NCBI GenBank assembly: GCA_011620785.1
Contig: WOYM01000026.1
Location: forward strand, 4,543-33,919
Length of the DNA: 29,377 bases
Direction: 5' to 3'
From: Methanothrix sp.
GTDB lineage: Archaea > Halobacteriota > Methanosarcinia > Methanotrichales > Methanotrichaceae
In this document: in pieces, positions 14,471-22,920 of the stretch
Position numbering within the stretch: the stretch's first letter is position 1
Layout of the letters: every line of letters begins with the position of its first letter
Notes under the pieces: model-generated
Databases searched by the model: none
Told to the model about the DNA's origin: nothing
What the model saw: only the letters and a program-made list of their open reading frames with translations
Translations under genes and position numbers: made by a program

Positions 14471-16324
14471 TCACCAGGATACATATGGCAGGATGTCGTA
14501 GCTGTCGAGGGGGAGATTGGGATTGTAGTAGGGATCGCCTTTATTTATATATTTTTGCCATCTTTCTATGAAGCGCTTTGTGTCATTGGGGTGAGGATCG
14601 AATGATAGCGATCGTCCTCTGGTAGCAGATTCGTAATGGAGCAATTCTGCATAGGGAGTAAATAGGTTTTCATATCCCAACTCCCTCACCCGGAGGCAAA
14701 GATCGACGTCTCCAAAGCCAATCTCAAAGCTTTCGTCAAATCCGCCTACCTCATTAAAAATCGATTTTCGAAGCATCATGCAGGCTGCTGTGACTGCACT
14801 ATAATTTCTGATGGAAACAAAATGGCCCATATATCCAATGTCATTTGAATGTAACCACTTATATATATGCTCTGCCCGTCCACCCCAGCCGACAACCACT
14901 CCCACATGCTGTATTTTTCTATCTGGATAAAGCAGCTTGGCCCCCACACAACCGATCTCGTCTCTCTGCGATTGCTCAAGCATCGCTTCCAGCCAATCGG
15001 AGTTTAATACTTCCACATCGTTATTCAAAAAGAGCAGATGCTCTCCACGGGCAAATTCAGCGGCATAATTATTCAACTTAGAGTAATTAAATTTCTCATT
15101 GAACTTTATAATCCTATATGATTTCCCTAGACCATCCAGATATGCGGCGGTTTCCTCCTCCTGGCTCATGTTATCTACTATTATAATTTCATAATTATCA
15201 TAAGACGATCTGTTTTGGATGCTTTCAATGCATCTTTTCAAAAGGTCAATGCGATCTTTGGTCGGAATGATGATGCTGATCTTGGGGCGATCGAGGATAT
15301 CTCTCTTCAGCCTGAAGAAATTAAAGTATTTTGTGCTCCTGACCACTCCCTTGATTCCCTCTCTGTCTGCGAAGTCCTGGAGAGCTCTTCTGCTGGACCC
15401 CATCACTCTTTCCTTGAGCAGATGCCCGGTGCTCGATTCGTACTGACGCCATCCGTACAGGATTTTGGGTATGTGCAGGACATTTCTGGTCTGGGAGAGG
15501 ACCCTTAAAAATAAATCGTAGTCCTGGGATACTTTAAACTCGGCTCTGAATCCACCGATCTTTTTCAAAATGCTCGCCCTTATGACAACAAAATGAACGA
15601 TATAGCAATGAGACAGCATATAATCAAGAGAGAAATCTGGCCTGAAATAGGCATATACTGGCTTTCCCCGCTCAGAAATAAGGATCTCATCGCTATATAT
15701 AAAATCGGCGCTGGCATTCCTATTCAGCATCAGAACAACCTCATATAAGGCATTTGGAAGGAGCTGATCATCATGATCCAGAAATCCGATAAATTCCCCG
15801 CTGGCCATAGCGAGGGCCTCGTTTGAAGCTCCCGAGACGCCCCTGTTCTCATTCAGATACCTGACCTTGATCCGGGCGTCCTTTTGCTGATAGCAATTTA
15901 GAGTCTCTTTTATATGCGGTTGATCTGATCCATCATCCGCAATACAAAGCTCCCAGTTATCATATATCTGATGTAAAACAGAGTCTATTGCACTTCTAAG
16001 CCATTCTTCTCTGGTGTTTAATACCGGAACTATTATGCTGATCCTGGGCCGGTACTCAAAGCTCGCACATTGGATGCGCATATCCTCCAGTTCTTTTCCA
16101 GACGGCTCTTTGGGCGGATTCTTTTTTTGAGATAATTTTCTGTGCAAATACCGTTGGGATCTTTCCGCAAAGCTTTGCATGCCGTCTTCGGCGATGATAT
16201 GACTGGACCTTGCGGCCAACTCGTATATGCCCCTTCGCCCTGTGCCCGGTGCGAAAAGCAGGTCGACCAAGTATTCATGGCACCTGGCTATTATTTTTCC
16301 CGCTCCTATGTCCTTTAATGCCAT
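14471..16324 (-). CDS. Two-domain family 2 glycosyltransferase
   Basis: A 617-residue protein with two GT-A domains in tandem. The first begins at about residue 95 (ISIIVPVLNTREEWL) with the metal-binding FLDHDDQ at 182-188. The second begins at about 349 (ISIIIPTKDRIDLL) with FLNNDVEVL and the late GFDESFEIGFGDVDLCLR block. No transmembrane segment is evident, so it should work at the cytoplasmic face, adding two sugars in turn to a growing surface glycan. The N-terminal ~90 residues are basic and unrecognised. A GGTG-like ribosome site lies about 9 bases before ATG 16324. It opens the surface-glycan half of the window. Acceptor and sugar donor are unknown. Confidence 0.93.
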   Translation of the reverse strand: MALKDIGAGKIIARCHEYLVDLLFAPGTGRRGIYELAARSSHIIAEDGMQSFAERSQRYLHRKLSQKKNPPKEPSGKELEDMRIQCASFEYRPRISIIVPVLNTREEWLRSAIDSVLHQIYDNWELCIADDGSDQPHIKETLNCYQQKDARIKVRYLNENRGVSGASNEALAMASGEFIGFLDHDDQLLPNALYEVVLMLNRNASADFIYSDEILISERGKPVYAYFRPDFSLDYMLSHCYIVHFVVIRASILKKIGGFRAEFKVSQDYDLFLRVLSQTRNVLHIPKILYGWRQYESSTGHLLKERVMGSSRRALQDFADREGIKGVVRSTKYFNFFRLKRDILDRPKISIIIPTKDRIDLLKRCIESIQNRSSYDNYEIIIVDNMSQEEETAAYLDGLGKSYRIIKFNEKFNYSKLNNYAAEFARGEHLLFLNNDVEVLNSDWLEAMLEQSQRDEIGCVGAKLLYPDRKIQHVGVVVGWGGRAEHIYKWLHSNDIGYMGHFVSIRNYSAVTAACMMLRKSIFNEVGGFDESFEIGFGDVDLCLRVRELGYENLFTPYAELLHYESATRGRSLSFDPHPNDTKRFIERWQKYINKGDPYYNPNLPLDSYDILPYVSW

Positions 16325-16339
16325 CTAACACCTTGTCCT

Positions 16340-16504
16340 ATGAATATGACTATCGGCCTTGATAGGGAACATCCAGTTATTGATATAATCATGAAGCTTG
16401 CCAGGTTGCCTGGATTCATCTCGATCATTCTTGGTATTGCTGTGCTCGTGTGGTTGATGCCCAATTCACATTTTTCTATGAATATATACAAAATAAATAG
16501 TTGA
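16340..16504 (+). CDS. Possible single-span membrane mini-protein
   Basis: A 54-codon frame from ATG 16340, too short for routine calling. It has a charged start (MNMTIGLDREHPVIDIIMK) and one hydrophobic helix (FISIILGIAVLVWLM), followed by a short polar tail. There is no clear ribosome site. The next gene starts 113 bases further. It may be real or chance; the only support is the coherent membrane-helix pattern. Confidence 0.25.
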   Translation: MNMTIGLDREHPVIDIIMKLARLPGFISIILGIAVLVWLMPNSHFSMNIYKINS

Positions 16505-16617
16505 CGCCATTTTCATTCACTCGAATAATAGGCACTTTAATTGCGGCCTCTCTTGACGATGAGTATTAATAACCGTATGACTGCATAATTAATTCAAGTC
16601 CTTTAGAGGGTATGGCG

Positions 16618-18378
16618 ATGACCAAAGAACTCCAGGAATTCACAGGCCAAAAATTATGGATTTGCTTTCTCTTGGTGAGCATGCTTGCAGCACCTGCTGG
16701 GGGAATCTCAGTGAGCTGCTCCTCTGCAGCTGCTGGGGTGGAGGCCGTTTCCATGGAGAGCTTCGCCCTGGACGGCTCCACATCACTGCATGAGAGCCTG
16801 GCCCTTGGCTCGGGGAGCATCTCTATCGATCGCCAGGCAGAGGGGGGAGGAAATAACAGCCTCAAGCAATCTCTTAAAGGATCGGATTATGTGCTGCAAA
16901 ATAATATAGAGAGCCAGGGGGGATTTTCCGCTTCCACCGCTTCAGCCGCCACCGGCCAGTCGGCTGCCATCCTCCAGAACTCGGCAGGCACAGGCAGCAT
17001 GATTCTCGAGCAGCGAGCCAGCATGGGAATCAAGGATGCCGGACAGGAGGCGAGTGTGAGCGGCGGCACCCTGAGGAGCGCCCAGAGCCTCTCTGCTGGG
17101 GAGCAATTATCAGCCAGCCAGAGCACTGAGATCGCCGGGCAGGAGGGACGGGTGCTCTCCGGAGCCCTGGGTGAAGAGAACGTCCTCCTCGCAGAGGTTG
17201 GCTTTTCCGGGATGGGGACCCTTTCCGCCCGCCTGACCTCCAGAGCGGATGAGACTGCTCACTCCGAGGGGTATGCAGCCATTGATGATACTGTTCTATT
17301 GAATGACGGCTCCTTTGAGGCGGTCTCAGGGCAGGGCAGCAGCAGGATAATGGGGATGGCAGGGACGAGGCTGACGGAGGGTGCGGGCAAGAGCATAGGA
17401 AGCTTTGAGTTGCAGGTGATGAACCTGGATAGAGAGGAGAGGATCCAGGAGGGGGCAGGGCAGGCCGGCGCGGCAGCGGCATCGTCATCATCTGGAGGAT
17501 CGTACAGCTCATATGCCCTGACCGGGTATCGCTGGAACCAGAGGAATCCTCAGCTGCAGCTCTACCTGAATCCGACCGACACCCCATCCGGCCTGGGCAC
17601 AGAAGCTACACGAAATGCCATTGCACAGGCTGCCAATACCTGGGATGGTGCCGTGGGCGAGAACCTGTTCGCCGATGGCAGCACGGTGATCGTCGATTAC
17701 ACCAAGGTGGTGGACAATCCCTTCCCGCCCCAGGGCCAGGAGGTCGCCGATGGCTACTCTGTCAGCGGCTGGAAGAGCCTGGGTGGTAGCTATCTGGGCA
17801 TGCAGCGCTGGTGGAGCAATGGGCAGCTGGTGGATGGATACCGTTCCATTGTGGAAACAGACAGCTGGTACAACCGCGATTTCGCCTGGACGACCGATCT
17901 TGCCACCGCTCAGAGCACTGGGCGGATCGATCTGCAGAGCGTTGCCCTGCATGAGCTGGGCCACGGGATAGGAATGGGCGACCTGTATACGTTGCCGGAC
18001 AACGACCCGCGCCAGAGCGACCTCCAGCAGGTGATGAACCTGTACGATGTTCCGCAAAGAGAGCTGGGGAACGGGGATCGGACGGGAGCGCAGATCCTAT
18101 ATAATGAGCCGATGAATACGAATAAAATAGCCTTACAAGCAAATAATGGCCAATATGTCTGTGCAGAAAACGGCGGTGGCAGCAATCTGGTGGCTAACCG
18201 AGATTGGATTCTTGCTTGGGAAACATTTAGACAAATAGATCTGGGCAACAATGAGGTAGCTCTTCAGGCTGCCAATGGCCAATACGTCTGTGCAGAAAAC
18301 GGCGGTGGCAGCAATCTGGTGGCTAACCGGGATTGGATTCTTGCTTGGGAGACATTTGGGATTGAGGATTTGCAGTAA
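16618..18378 (+). CDS. Exported matrixin-like metalloprotease with two fascin-like repeats
   Basis: A 586-residue exported protein. After a signal segment (LWICFLLVSMLAAPAGG) there is a long Ser/Gly/Ala-rich region, roughly residues 35-300, perhaps a pro-part or stalk. A zincin domain follows (about 310-500) with HELGHGIGMGD at about 445-455. This fits HExxHxxGxxD, with Asp as third zinc ligand instead of the usual His, and a downstream Met-turn candidate VMNLYDVP. The C-terminus is two nearly identical fascin-like repeats (NGQYVCAENGGGS...VANRDWILAWETF). I start at ATG 16618, with GAGG 8 bases upstream; ATG 16612 is also in frame. It probably processes surface or matrix proteins. The repeats likely bind sugar or matrix. 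Confidence 0.85.
   Translation: MTKELQEFTGQKLWICFLLVSMLAAPAGGISVSCSSAAAGVEAVSMESFALDGSTSLHESLALGSGSISIDRQAEGGGNNSLKQSLKGSDYVLQNNIESQGGFSASTASAATGQSAAILQNSAGTGSMILEQRASMGIKDAGQEASVSGGTLRSAQSLSAGEQLSASQSTEIAGQEGRVLSGALGEENVLLAEVGFSGMGTLSARLTSRADETAHSEGYAAIDDTVLLNDGSFEAVSGQGSSRIMGMAGTRLTEGAGKSIGSFELQVMNLDREERIQEGAGQAGAAAASSSSGGSYSSYALTGYRWNQRNPQLQLYLNPTDTPSGLGTEATRNAIAQAANTWDGAVGENLFADGSTVIVDYTKVVDNPFPPQGQEVADGYSVSGWKSLGGSYLGMQRWWSNGQLVDGYRSIVETDSWYNRDFAWTTDLATAQSTGRIDLQSVALHELGHGIGMGDLYTLPDNDPRQSDLQQVMNLYDVPQRELGNGDRTGAQILYNEPMNTNKIALQANNGQYVCAENGGGSNLVANRDWILAWETFRQIDLGNNEVALQAANGQYVCAENGGGSNLVANRDWILAWETFGIEDLQ
18127..18375 (+). repeat. Tandem fascin-like repeat pair in the metalloprotease
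   Basis: Two units start at 18127 and 18256 and run about 40 codons each. A core of roughly 80 bases (TGGCCAATAYGTCTGTGCAG through GCTTGGGARACATTT) is almost base-for-base identical, with only a few silent changes. This indicates a recent duplication or gene conversion. Confidence 0.85.
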
Positions 18379-18484
18379 CATTAATTTAAATATATTTCTG
18401 TATTAATTCTATCGTGGAACGTCAAATAGCATCCTTTCTCCAGCAGGCTCCAAAGCCGATGCTGTTGCGTGTAGAGAATTGATC

Positions 18485-19312
18485 TCACTGCAAGGTCTCT
18501 TCCAAGAAGCTCAGATTGAGAAGAATCCTCTCCATATTCAAACCACGAGCCTCTAAAACAATCACGTTGCAGTCAATGCTCGCGAGCATTTCTATTAAAT
18601 CGCCATTTATTGGTTCAAGATGCAGATCCTTCGCCCCATCATTCTCGTGTATATGGACCTCTGCGATGCTTTCCCGGACCACCCTAAGAAAATTCATCGG
18701 CTTGAAATATAGTTTTCTTGAGGCAATTTTCAAGTGACCGAGATCCAGGAGCACTCCAACTTCCGGAAAGATCTTCAGAAATCGGACAAACTCCTCCGGC
18801 CTGGTCATCATATAAGCATCATTCTTATGCTCCAGATTCTCCAGAGCTATATTCACTCCTTTGCTTCTAGCATGCTTTGATATCTCTTCTACGGATTTAG
18901 CGAATTTGCAGAATGCATCCTCATAGGAGACCAGCGTTCTGCCATCGATCTCGAAGTTCGATCCGAGTGTCTCTTTCACTCTAAATCCAGGATGAAATGA
19001 ATAAAGCCTTGGTTTGAATTGGGCGCACAAATCAATTGCTGTCTTACATAACTCAATGCTCTTCTCTCGAATAGAATCATCCTGAGCAGCCAAATTCATA
19101 ATGAAGGGAGCTCTGACCGGCGGAAAGTAGTTATGAATGATAAAATTGAGATGAGAATACCTCTTGATGCTGCTTTCCACATCAACTGCATAGTCCAGAC
19201 CTCCGCTTAATTCCACGTTTTCAATGCCGCAGGCTTCATAGCACTCCAGGATCTCCTGCAGATCTCTACTGCAGCCTAGACATGAAGTTGAAACGAATAC
19301 CCTTTTCATCAT
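18485..19312 (-). CDS. Sugar-phosphate isomerase/epimerase-like TIM-barrel protein
   Basis: A 275-residue member of the AP-endonuclease-2 / xylose-isomerase-like TIM-barrel superfamily. Typical strand-end metal ligands are in place: NFIIHNYFPP, YSFHPGFR, NIALENLEHK, VGVLLDLGHLKIA, IAEVHIHENDGAKD and VIVLEARG. Family members isomerise or epimerise sugars or sugar derivatives using a divalent metal. Its ATG overlaps the stop of the UXS-like gene upstream (ATGA), so it is the last gene of the ugd-galU-UXS operon. That suggests it acts on a nucleotide-sugar-derived or related sugar, but no specific reaction can be given. Confidence 0.82.
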   Translation of the reverse strand: MMKRVFVSTSCLGCSRDLQEILECYEACGIENVELSGGLDYAVDVESSIKRYSHLNFIIHNYFPPVRAPFIMNLAAQDDSIREKSIELCKTAIDLCAQFKPRLYSFHPGFRVKETLGSNFEIDGRTLVSYEDAFCKFAKSVEEISKHARSKGVNIALENLEHKNDAYMMTRPEEFVRFLKIFPEVGVLLDLGHLKIASRKLYFKPMNFLRVVRESIAEVHIHENDGAKDLHLEPINGDLIEMLASIDCNVIVLEARGLNMERILLNLSFLEETLQ

Positions 19313-20319
19313 TTAAGAGATTTGTACCACTCGATGGTCCTGGTCAGCCCTTGCTCCAGAGACACTTTGGGCTCCCAGCCCAGAATCTCCCTGGCCCGTT
19401 CTATGATTGGCTTTCTGCGTAGAGGATCGTCTTCTGGAAGTGGATGAAAAGTCATCTTTGAGCCGGACTGGGTTAAGCTGAGAATCTTATTTGCCATTTC
19501 CAGGACAGAGGTCTCCTGGTCATTGCCAATATTCACCACACATCCTCTGGCCTCATCCATGCGAGCCAGCTTCAGCAATCCTTCGATCTGATCCGTTAGG
19601 TAAGTGAAGCTCCTAGTCTGGCTGCCGTCTCCGAAGATGGTTATTGGCTTTCCATTCAAAGCCTGATCGATAAACCTCGGAAGGGCCCGGCCATAAATCC
19701 CATCAAACCTCATCCTAGGACCGTATGTATTGAAGATCCTGGCGATCCTAGTATCCATCCCAAATTGGTCCTTATAAGCAGTGACAAAGGCCTCCCCACA
19801 TCTCTTGGACTCGTCGTAACAGCCGCGAGGACCTATGGCATTGACGTTTCCAAAATAGCTCTCCGGTGTAGGCACCACCTGCGGATTGCCATATGTCTCG
19901 CTGGTTGATGCGTATAGCAATCGAGCCTGATTTATCTTTGCACATTCCAGAGAATTCATAAGGCCGATGGTATTGGCCTTGAGTATCTCCAGGGGATAGT
20001 GTTCGAACTCAAAGGGAGATGCCCTGCTGGCCATGTGAACTACCAGGTCCAGCTTCCCTTCGACGAAAAAGGGCTCAGTGATGTCATGCTCAATAAAGCT
20101 GAAATTATCTAGATGCAGCAGATGATCCACATTCGACTTCAAGCCGCTGGCCAGATTATCGACACAGATGACTTCCGCTTCTTGTGAGACCAAGACATCG
20201 CTCATCCAGGATCCCAGAAAACCGGCACCACCTGTGATCAGGACTCTCTGATCCTGGAAAGATATATCCCCTAAACTCTTCTTTATTGCCTGTACTTCTT
20301 TTTCAAATTCCCAAACCAC
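19309..20319 (-). CDS. UDP-glucuronate decarboxylase (UDP-xylose synthase)-like epimerase
   Basis: Short-chain NAD-dependent nucleotide-sugar enzyme of 336 residues. The NAD site GGAGFLGS is at 30-37. The active site STSETYGNP (138-146) with Glu141 is characteristic of UDP-glucuronate decarboxylases, and the Tyr168/Lys172 pair lies in CYDESKR. Later motifs GPRMRFDGIYGRALPRFI and DGSQTRSF also match that subfamily. It would convert UDP-glucuronate made by the upstream ugd product to UDP-xylose. GalU, UDP-glucose dehydrogenase and this enzyme then form a consecutive pathway in gene order. A 4-keto-product or other 4,6-dehydratase activity is less likely. The first ~20 residues form an unusual extra helix. 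Confidence 0.85.
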   Translation of the reverse strand: MVWEFEKEVQAIKKSLGDISFQDQRVLITGGAGFLGSWMSDVLVSQEAEVICVDNLASGLKSNVDHLLHLDNFSFIEHDITEPFFVEGKLDLVVHMASRASPFEFEHYPLEILKANTIGLMNSLECAKINQARLLYASTSETYGNPQVVPTPESYFGNVNAIGPRGCYDESKRCGEAFVTAYKDQFGMDTRIARIFNTYGPRMRFDGIYGRALPRFIDQALNGKPITIFGDGSQTRSFTYLTDQIEGLLKLARMDEARGCVVNIGNDQETSVLEMANKILSLTQSGSKMTFHPLPEDDPLRRKPIIERAREILGWEPKVSLEQGLTRTIEWYKSLK

Positions 20320-20333
20320 GCAGATCCACTCAA

Positions 20334-21221
20334 CTAAGCCATCTTTTCACTGCAATTAAGCGTATTAAGAAATGCTCTTAACTCTTCTGCAAACTCTTCT
20401 CTCTCCAGGCATAACTCTATGCTCGACTTCATCCAGCCCAGCTTATCGCCTATATCATAGCGCCTGCACTTTGCAACCAAACCGATGGGCCTATTCAGTT
20501 TCCTCAATGCGTCCGTAAGCTGGATTTCGTCGCCGTGGCCAGGTTTGGTATCTTTTAAAAGATCGAAAATATCTGGTGTGAGGACATATCTTCCTATTGC
20601 CCCCAGGTTGGAGGGAGCATTTTCAGGTTTTGGCTTTTCTATAATGTCCTTTATGCTGTATATGCCATCCTCAAGCTCATTTCCATCAATTATGCCGTAG
20701 TCCTTTATCTTCTTCCTGGCCACCATCTCCACAGCTATAATCGAACTATGATACTTGTTGTAGGAATCTATCATCTGATTGGTACAGCTTTTTTCTCCTT
20801 TAAATGGAATTGTTATCGTATCTCCCAGAAGAACTGCAAAAGGCTCATCATCACAGTGCTTCTCCGCATGAAGAATTGCATTTCCTAAGCCTAATTGTTC
20901 TTTCTGTCGAATATAATGAATATCGGCCATACTTGAAATCTGCCTATCTTCATCGAACTGCCTGGAATCCTTATTCTGCTTTAGCTTTCTTTCTAATTCG
21001 CAGGATATATCAAAATGGTCTTCAATAGCTCTTTTGCCTCGTCCGGTGATTATCAAAATATCTTCTATTCCGGAAGAGATTGCTTCTTCCACGACATATT
21101 GTATGACGGGCTTATCGACAACAGGAAGCATCTCTTTGGGTTGAGCTCTTGTTATTGGAAGAAACCTTGTGCCCATTCCCGCCGCAGGTATTATCGCCTT
21201 TCTAACCCCCGCCTTTCGCAT
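20334..21221 (-). CDS. galU: UTP-glucose-1-phosphate uridylyltransferase
   Basis: Makes UDP-glucose from UTP and glucose-1-phosphate. The nucleotide-binding start (KAIIPAAGMGTRFLPITRAQPKEMLPV) and the later LGDTI, EKPKPENAPSNLGAIGRYVL and KCRRYDIGDKLGW blocks are all typical of GalU. I choose ATG 21221, with GAGG about 9 bases upstream and 26 bp after the ugd stop, giving 295 residues. A GTG at 21266 in the same frame would add 15 residues and overlap ugd. It lies between ugd and the UXS-like gene in a tight operon that feeds surface polysaccharide synthesis. Confidence 0.95.
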   Translation of the reverse strand: MRKAGVRKAIIPAAGMGTRFLPITRAQPKEMLPVVDKPVIQYVVEEAISSGIEDILIITGRGKRAIEDHFDISCELERKLKQNKDSRQFDEDRQISSMADIHYIRQKEQLGLGNAILHAEKHCDDEPFAVLLGDTITIPFKGEKSCTNQMIDSYNKYHSSIIAVEMVARKKIKDYGIIDGNELEDGIYSIKDIIEKPKPENAPSNLGAIGRYVLTPDIFDLLKDTKPGHGDEIQLTDALRKLNRPIGLVAKCRRYDIGDKLGWMKSSIELCLEREEFAEELRAFLNTLNCSEKMA

Positions 21222-21246
21222 AATTATATCCTCGAAATTTTTTTCC

Positions 21247-22542
21247 TTACCAGCATATGCCTTCACTATAATTGCAGGACAGGATTCTCCGTCCTTCGAT
21301 GATTACTCTGGACTTCATGAGGTCAAACTCTTTCTCCAGAGAACTGAATTCAGGCCATTCAGTCATGACCAGGCAAGCATCCGCTGCATTAAGAGCATCC
21401 GCTGCGCTCTGGCAATAATCTATATCAGGTATTATGCTATGCATAGAGTCATTCGCTTTTGGATCGTAAGCTGCAATATGCACCCCTCTTTTGATCAAAT
21501 CCAAAATAACGTTTATCGATCGTGAATCTCTGATATCATCTGTATTATCTTTAAAAGCAAGGCCCAAGACTGCAACTCTCTTCCCTCTTAATGAGCCGAT
21601 TCTCTTCTCAAGCAGGTCCACTAGTCTCTTAGGCTGCAGATCGTTTATTTTCATGATTGATTTCAATAATATTGGGTCCTCCCTTAAGCATTCTGCAAGA
21701 TGGATTAAAGCAGATACATCTTTGGGAAAGCAACTACCGCCAAAGCCTACTCCTGCATTTAGGAAGTGTGGGTTGATTCTATGATCTAAGCCCACTCCAT
21801 TCATGACCTCATATACATCAATGCTTAGCTTCTTGCAGATATTGCCTATTTCATTGGAAAATGAGATTTTAGTGGCAAGGAAGGCATTAGATGCATACTT
21901 TACCATTTCTGCAGCAGTAAGTCCTGTTCTGACTATGGGCGCATTTAGCCCAGAATATGCAGTCTCTACAAGATCACCTGCCTTTCTATCATCACTTCCT
22001 ATCACAATCCGATCTGGTTTCATAAAATCATGTATTGCACGACCTTCTCGTAGAAACTCTGGATTCATGACAAATCCAATATTTTGCTTTTTTAGGCAAC
22101 TCTCTTTCAAAACAAGCGGCATCACTACATCTTGCGTTGTACCTGGAGGCACAGTGCTCTTTGTAGCGATAACATGGTATTTCTCTGAGCCTTGAAGAGC
22201 ATGGCCAATAGATATACTTGCGCTTTTTATCATGGAAAGATCTGCGCTGCCATTTGAAGAAGAGGGCGTTCCAACGCAAATAAAGGTTATATCTGATATT
22301 AAAACGCTATTGAAATCTGAGCTAGCCATCAAATTGCAGTTAATATGCTTGGCCAGCATCTCTTCAAGGCCCTCCTCGAATATTGTCGGCCTTCCGGAAT
22401 TGATGTACGCAACCTTTCCATCATCTATTTCGATTAAATTTACCGAGTGCCCGAGTTCTGCCAGGCAAACTGATGAGACCAAACCGACATAGCCACCACC
22501 AATTACAGAAATCCTCATTGGAGCACCAGATACAATGTTCAT
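21247..22542 (-). CDS. ugd: UDP-glucose 6-dehydrogenase
   Basis: NAD-dependent four-electron oxidation of UDP-glucose to UDP-glucuronate. A 431-residue protein with the N-terminal Rossmann motif GGGYVGLVSS, ICVGTPSSSNGSADL, the STVPPGTT and NPEFLREG motifs, catalytic Cys271 in GFGGSCFPKDV, and the C-terminal NAD/UDP domain GLAFKDNTDDIRDSRS. First gene of the operon ugd-galU-UXS-like-TIM barrel. The start may be ATG 22542, about 24 bases after a TATA element (leaderless), or ATG 22518 (MRISVIGGG), which matches most relatives better. Base composition is visibly more AT-rich than in the first half of the window. Confidence 0.95.
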   Translation of the reverse strand: MNIVSGAPMRISVIGGGYVGLVSSVCLAELGHSVNLIEIDDGKVAYINSGRPTIFEEGLEEMLAKHINCNLMASSDFNSVLISDITFICVGTPSSSNGSADLSMIKSASISIGHALQGSEKYHVIATKSTVPPGTTQDVVMPLVLKESCLKKQNIGFVMNPEFLREGRAIHDFMKPDRIVIGSDDRKAGDLVETAYSGLNAPIVRTGLTAAEMVKYASNAFLATKISFSNEIGNICKKLSIDVYEVMNGVGLDHRINPHFLNAGVGFGGSCFPKDVSALIHLAECLREDPILLKSIMKINDLQPKRLVDLLEKRIGSLRGKRVAVLGLAFKDNTDDIRDSRSINVILDLIKRGVHIAAYDPKANDSMHSIIPDIDYCQSAADALNAADACLVMTEWPEFSSLEKEFDLMKSRVIIEGRRILSCNYSEGICW

Positions 22543-22560
22543 TGCCGTTAACGCTCACGG

Positions 22561-22728
22561 TTATTTAAGCTTTGTCTCTGAACCATAGCCGTTGGGTCCA
22601 AGGCTTTGGCAGGTGAATGTCTCCCAGCTCCCAATCCAGTCGCGATTTGCGATGAGTTCACGACTTTCATTCAGAACATATGGCATTTCATTGAAAAGGC
22701 GCACATCATAACAAGCAGCATTCAGCCC
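22561..22728 (-). pseudogene. Decayed fascin-like repeat remnant
   Basis: Minus-strand reading from just after a stop at 22729-22731 down to TAA 22561-22563 gives CYDVRLFNEMPYVLNESRE followed by LIANRDWIGSWETF, then 18 residues of non-similar sequence. The block ANRDWIGSWETF matches the end of the fascin-like repeats in the metalloprotease (VANRDWILAWETF) and the SBBP protein (VANRNAIGAWETF). The glycine-rich Cys-Ala-Glu part is eroded, and there is no start codon with a ribosome site. It is the leftover 3' end of a third gene of this type. It also contains the ugd TATA element at its very end. Confidence 0.6.
22562..22569 (-). promoter_or_regulatory. TATA-like element for the ugd operon
   Basis: On the minus strand CTTAAATAA lies about 24-27 bases before ATG 22542. 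This fits a leaderless transcript or one with a very short leader. Confidence 0.4.
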
Positions 22729-22920
22729 TCACATCTCCGGGTCATTTCGAAGTGGAGGCTGCCTTAAATACCATTGCCTGAGGTCCATATAATCGACGCA
22801 TTCGAAGTGCTTCTCGTATAAATATGTTGGGCTTTGTATTTAAAAAGAACTGAAAGATGATTGGGAGTTCAAGCAGTTAGGTGGTGACAAGTTTTATAGT
22901 AAGATGAGATATCCTCAGGC
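22729..22920 (+). promoter_or_regulatory. Upstream region of the FkbM gene with TATA element
   Basis: AT-rich and without a protein-like frame. GTTTTATAGT (22891-22900) is about 25 bases before the ATG at 22921, and there is no Shine-Dalgarno sequence, so a leaderless transcript is likely. Other A/T-rich stretches (for example TTTGTATTTAAAAAG near 22840) may be further promoter elements. Confidence 0.4.

Noticed and set aside
16505..16611. tRNA or other RNA gene in spacers of the second half
   Set aside because: No T-arm GTTCRA-type motif with a matching acceptor stem was found in this or the other long spacers.
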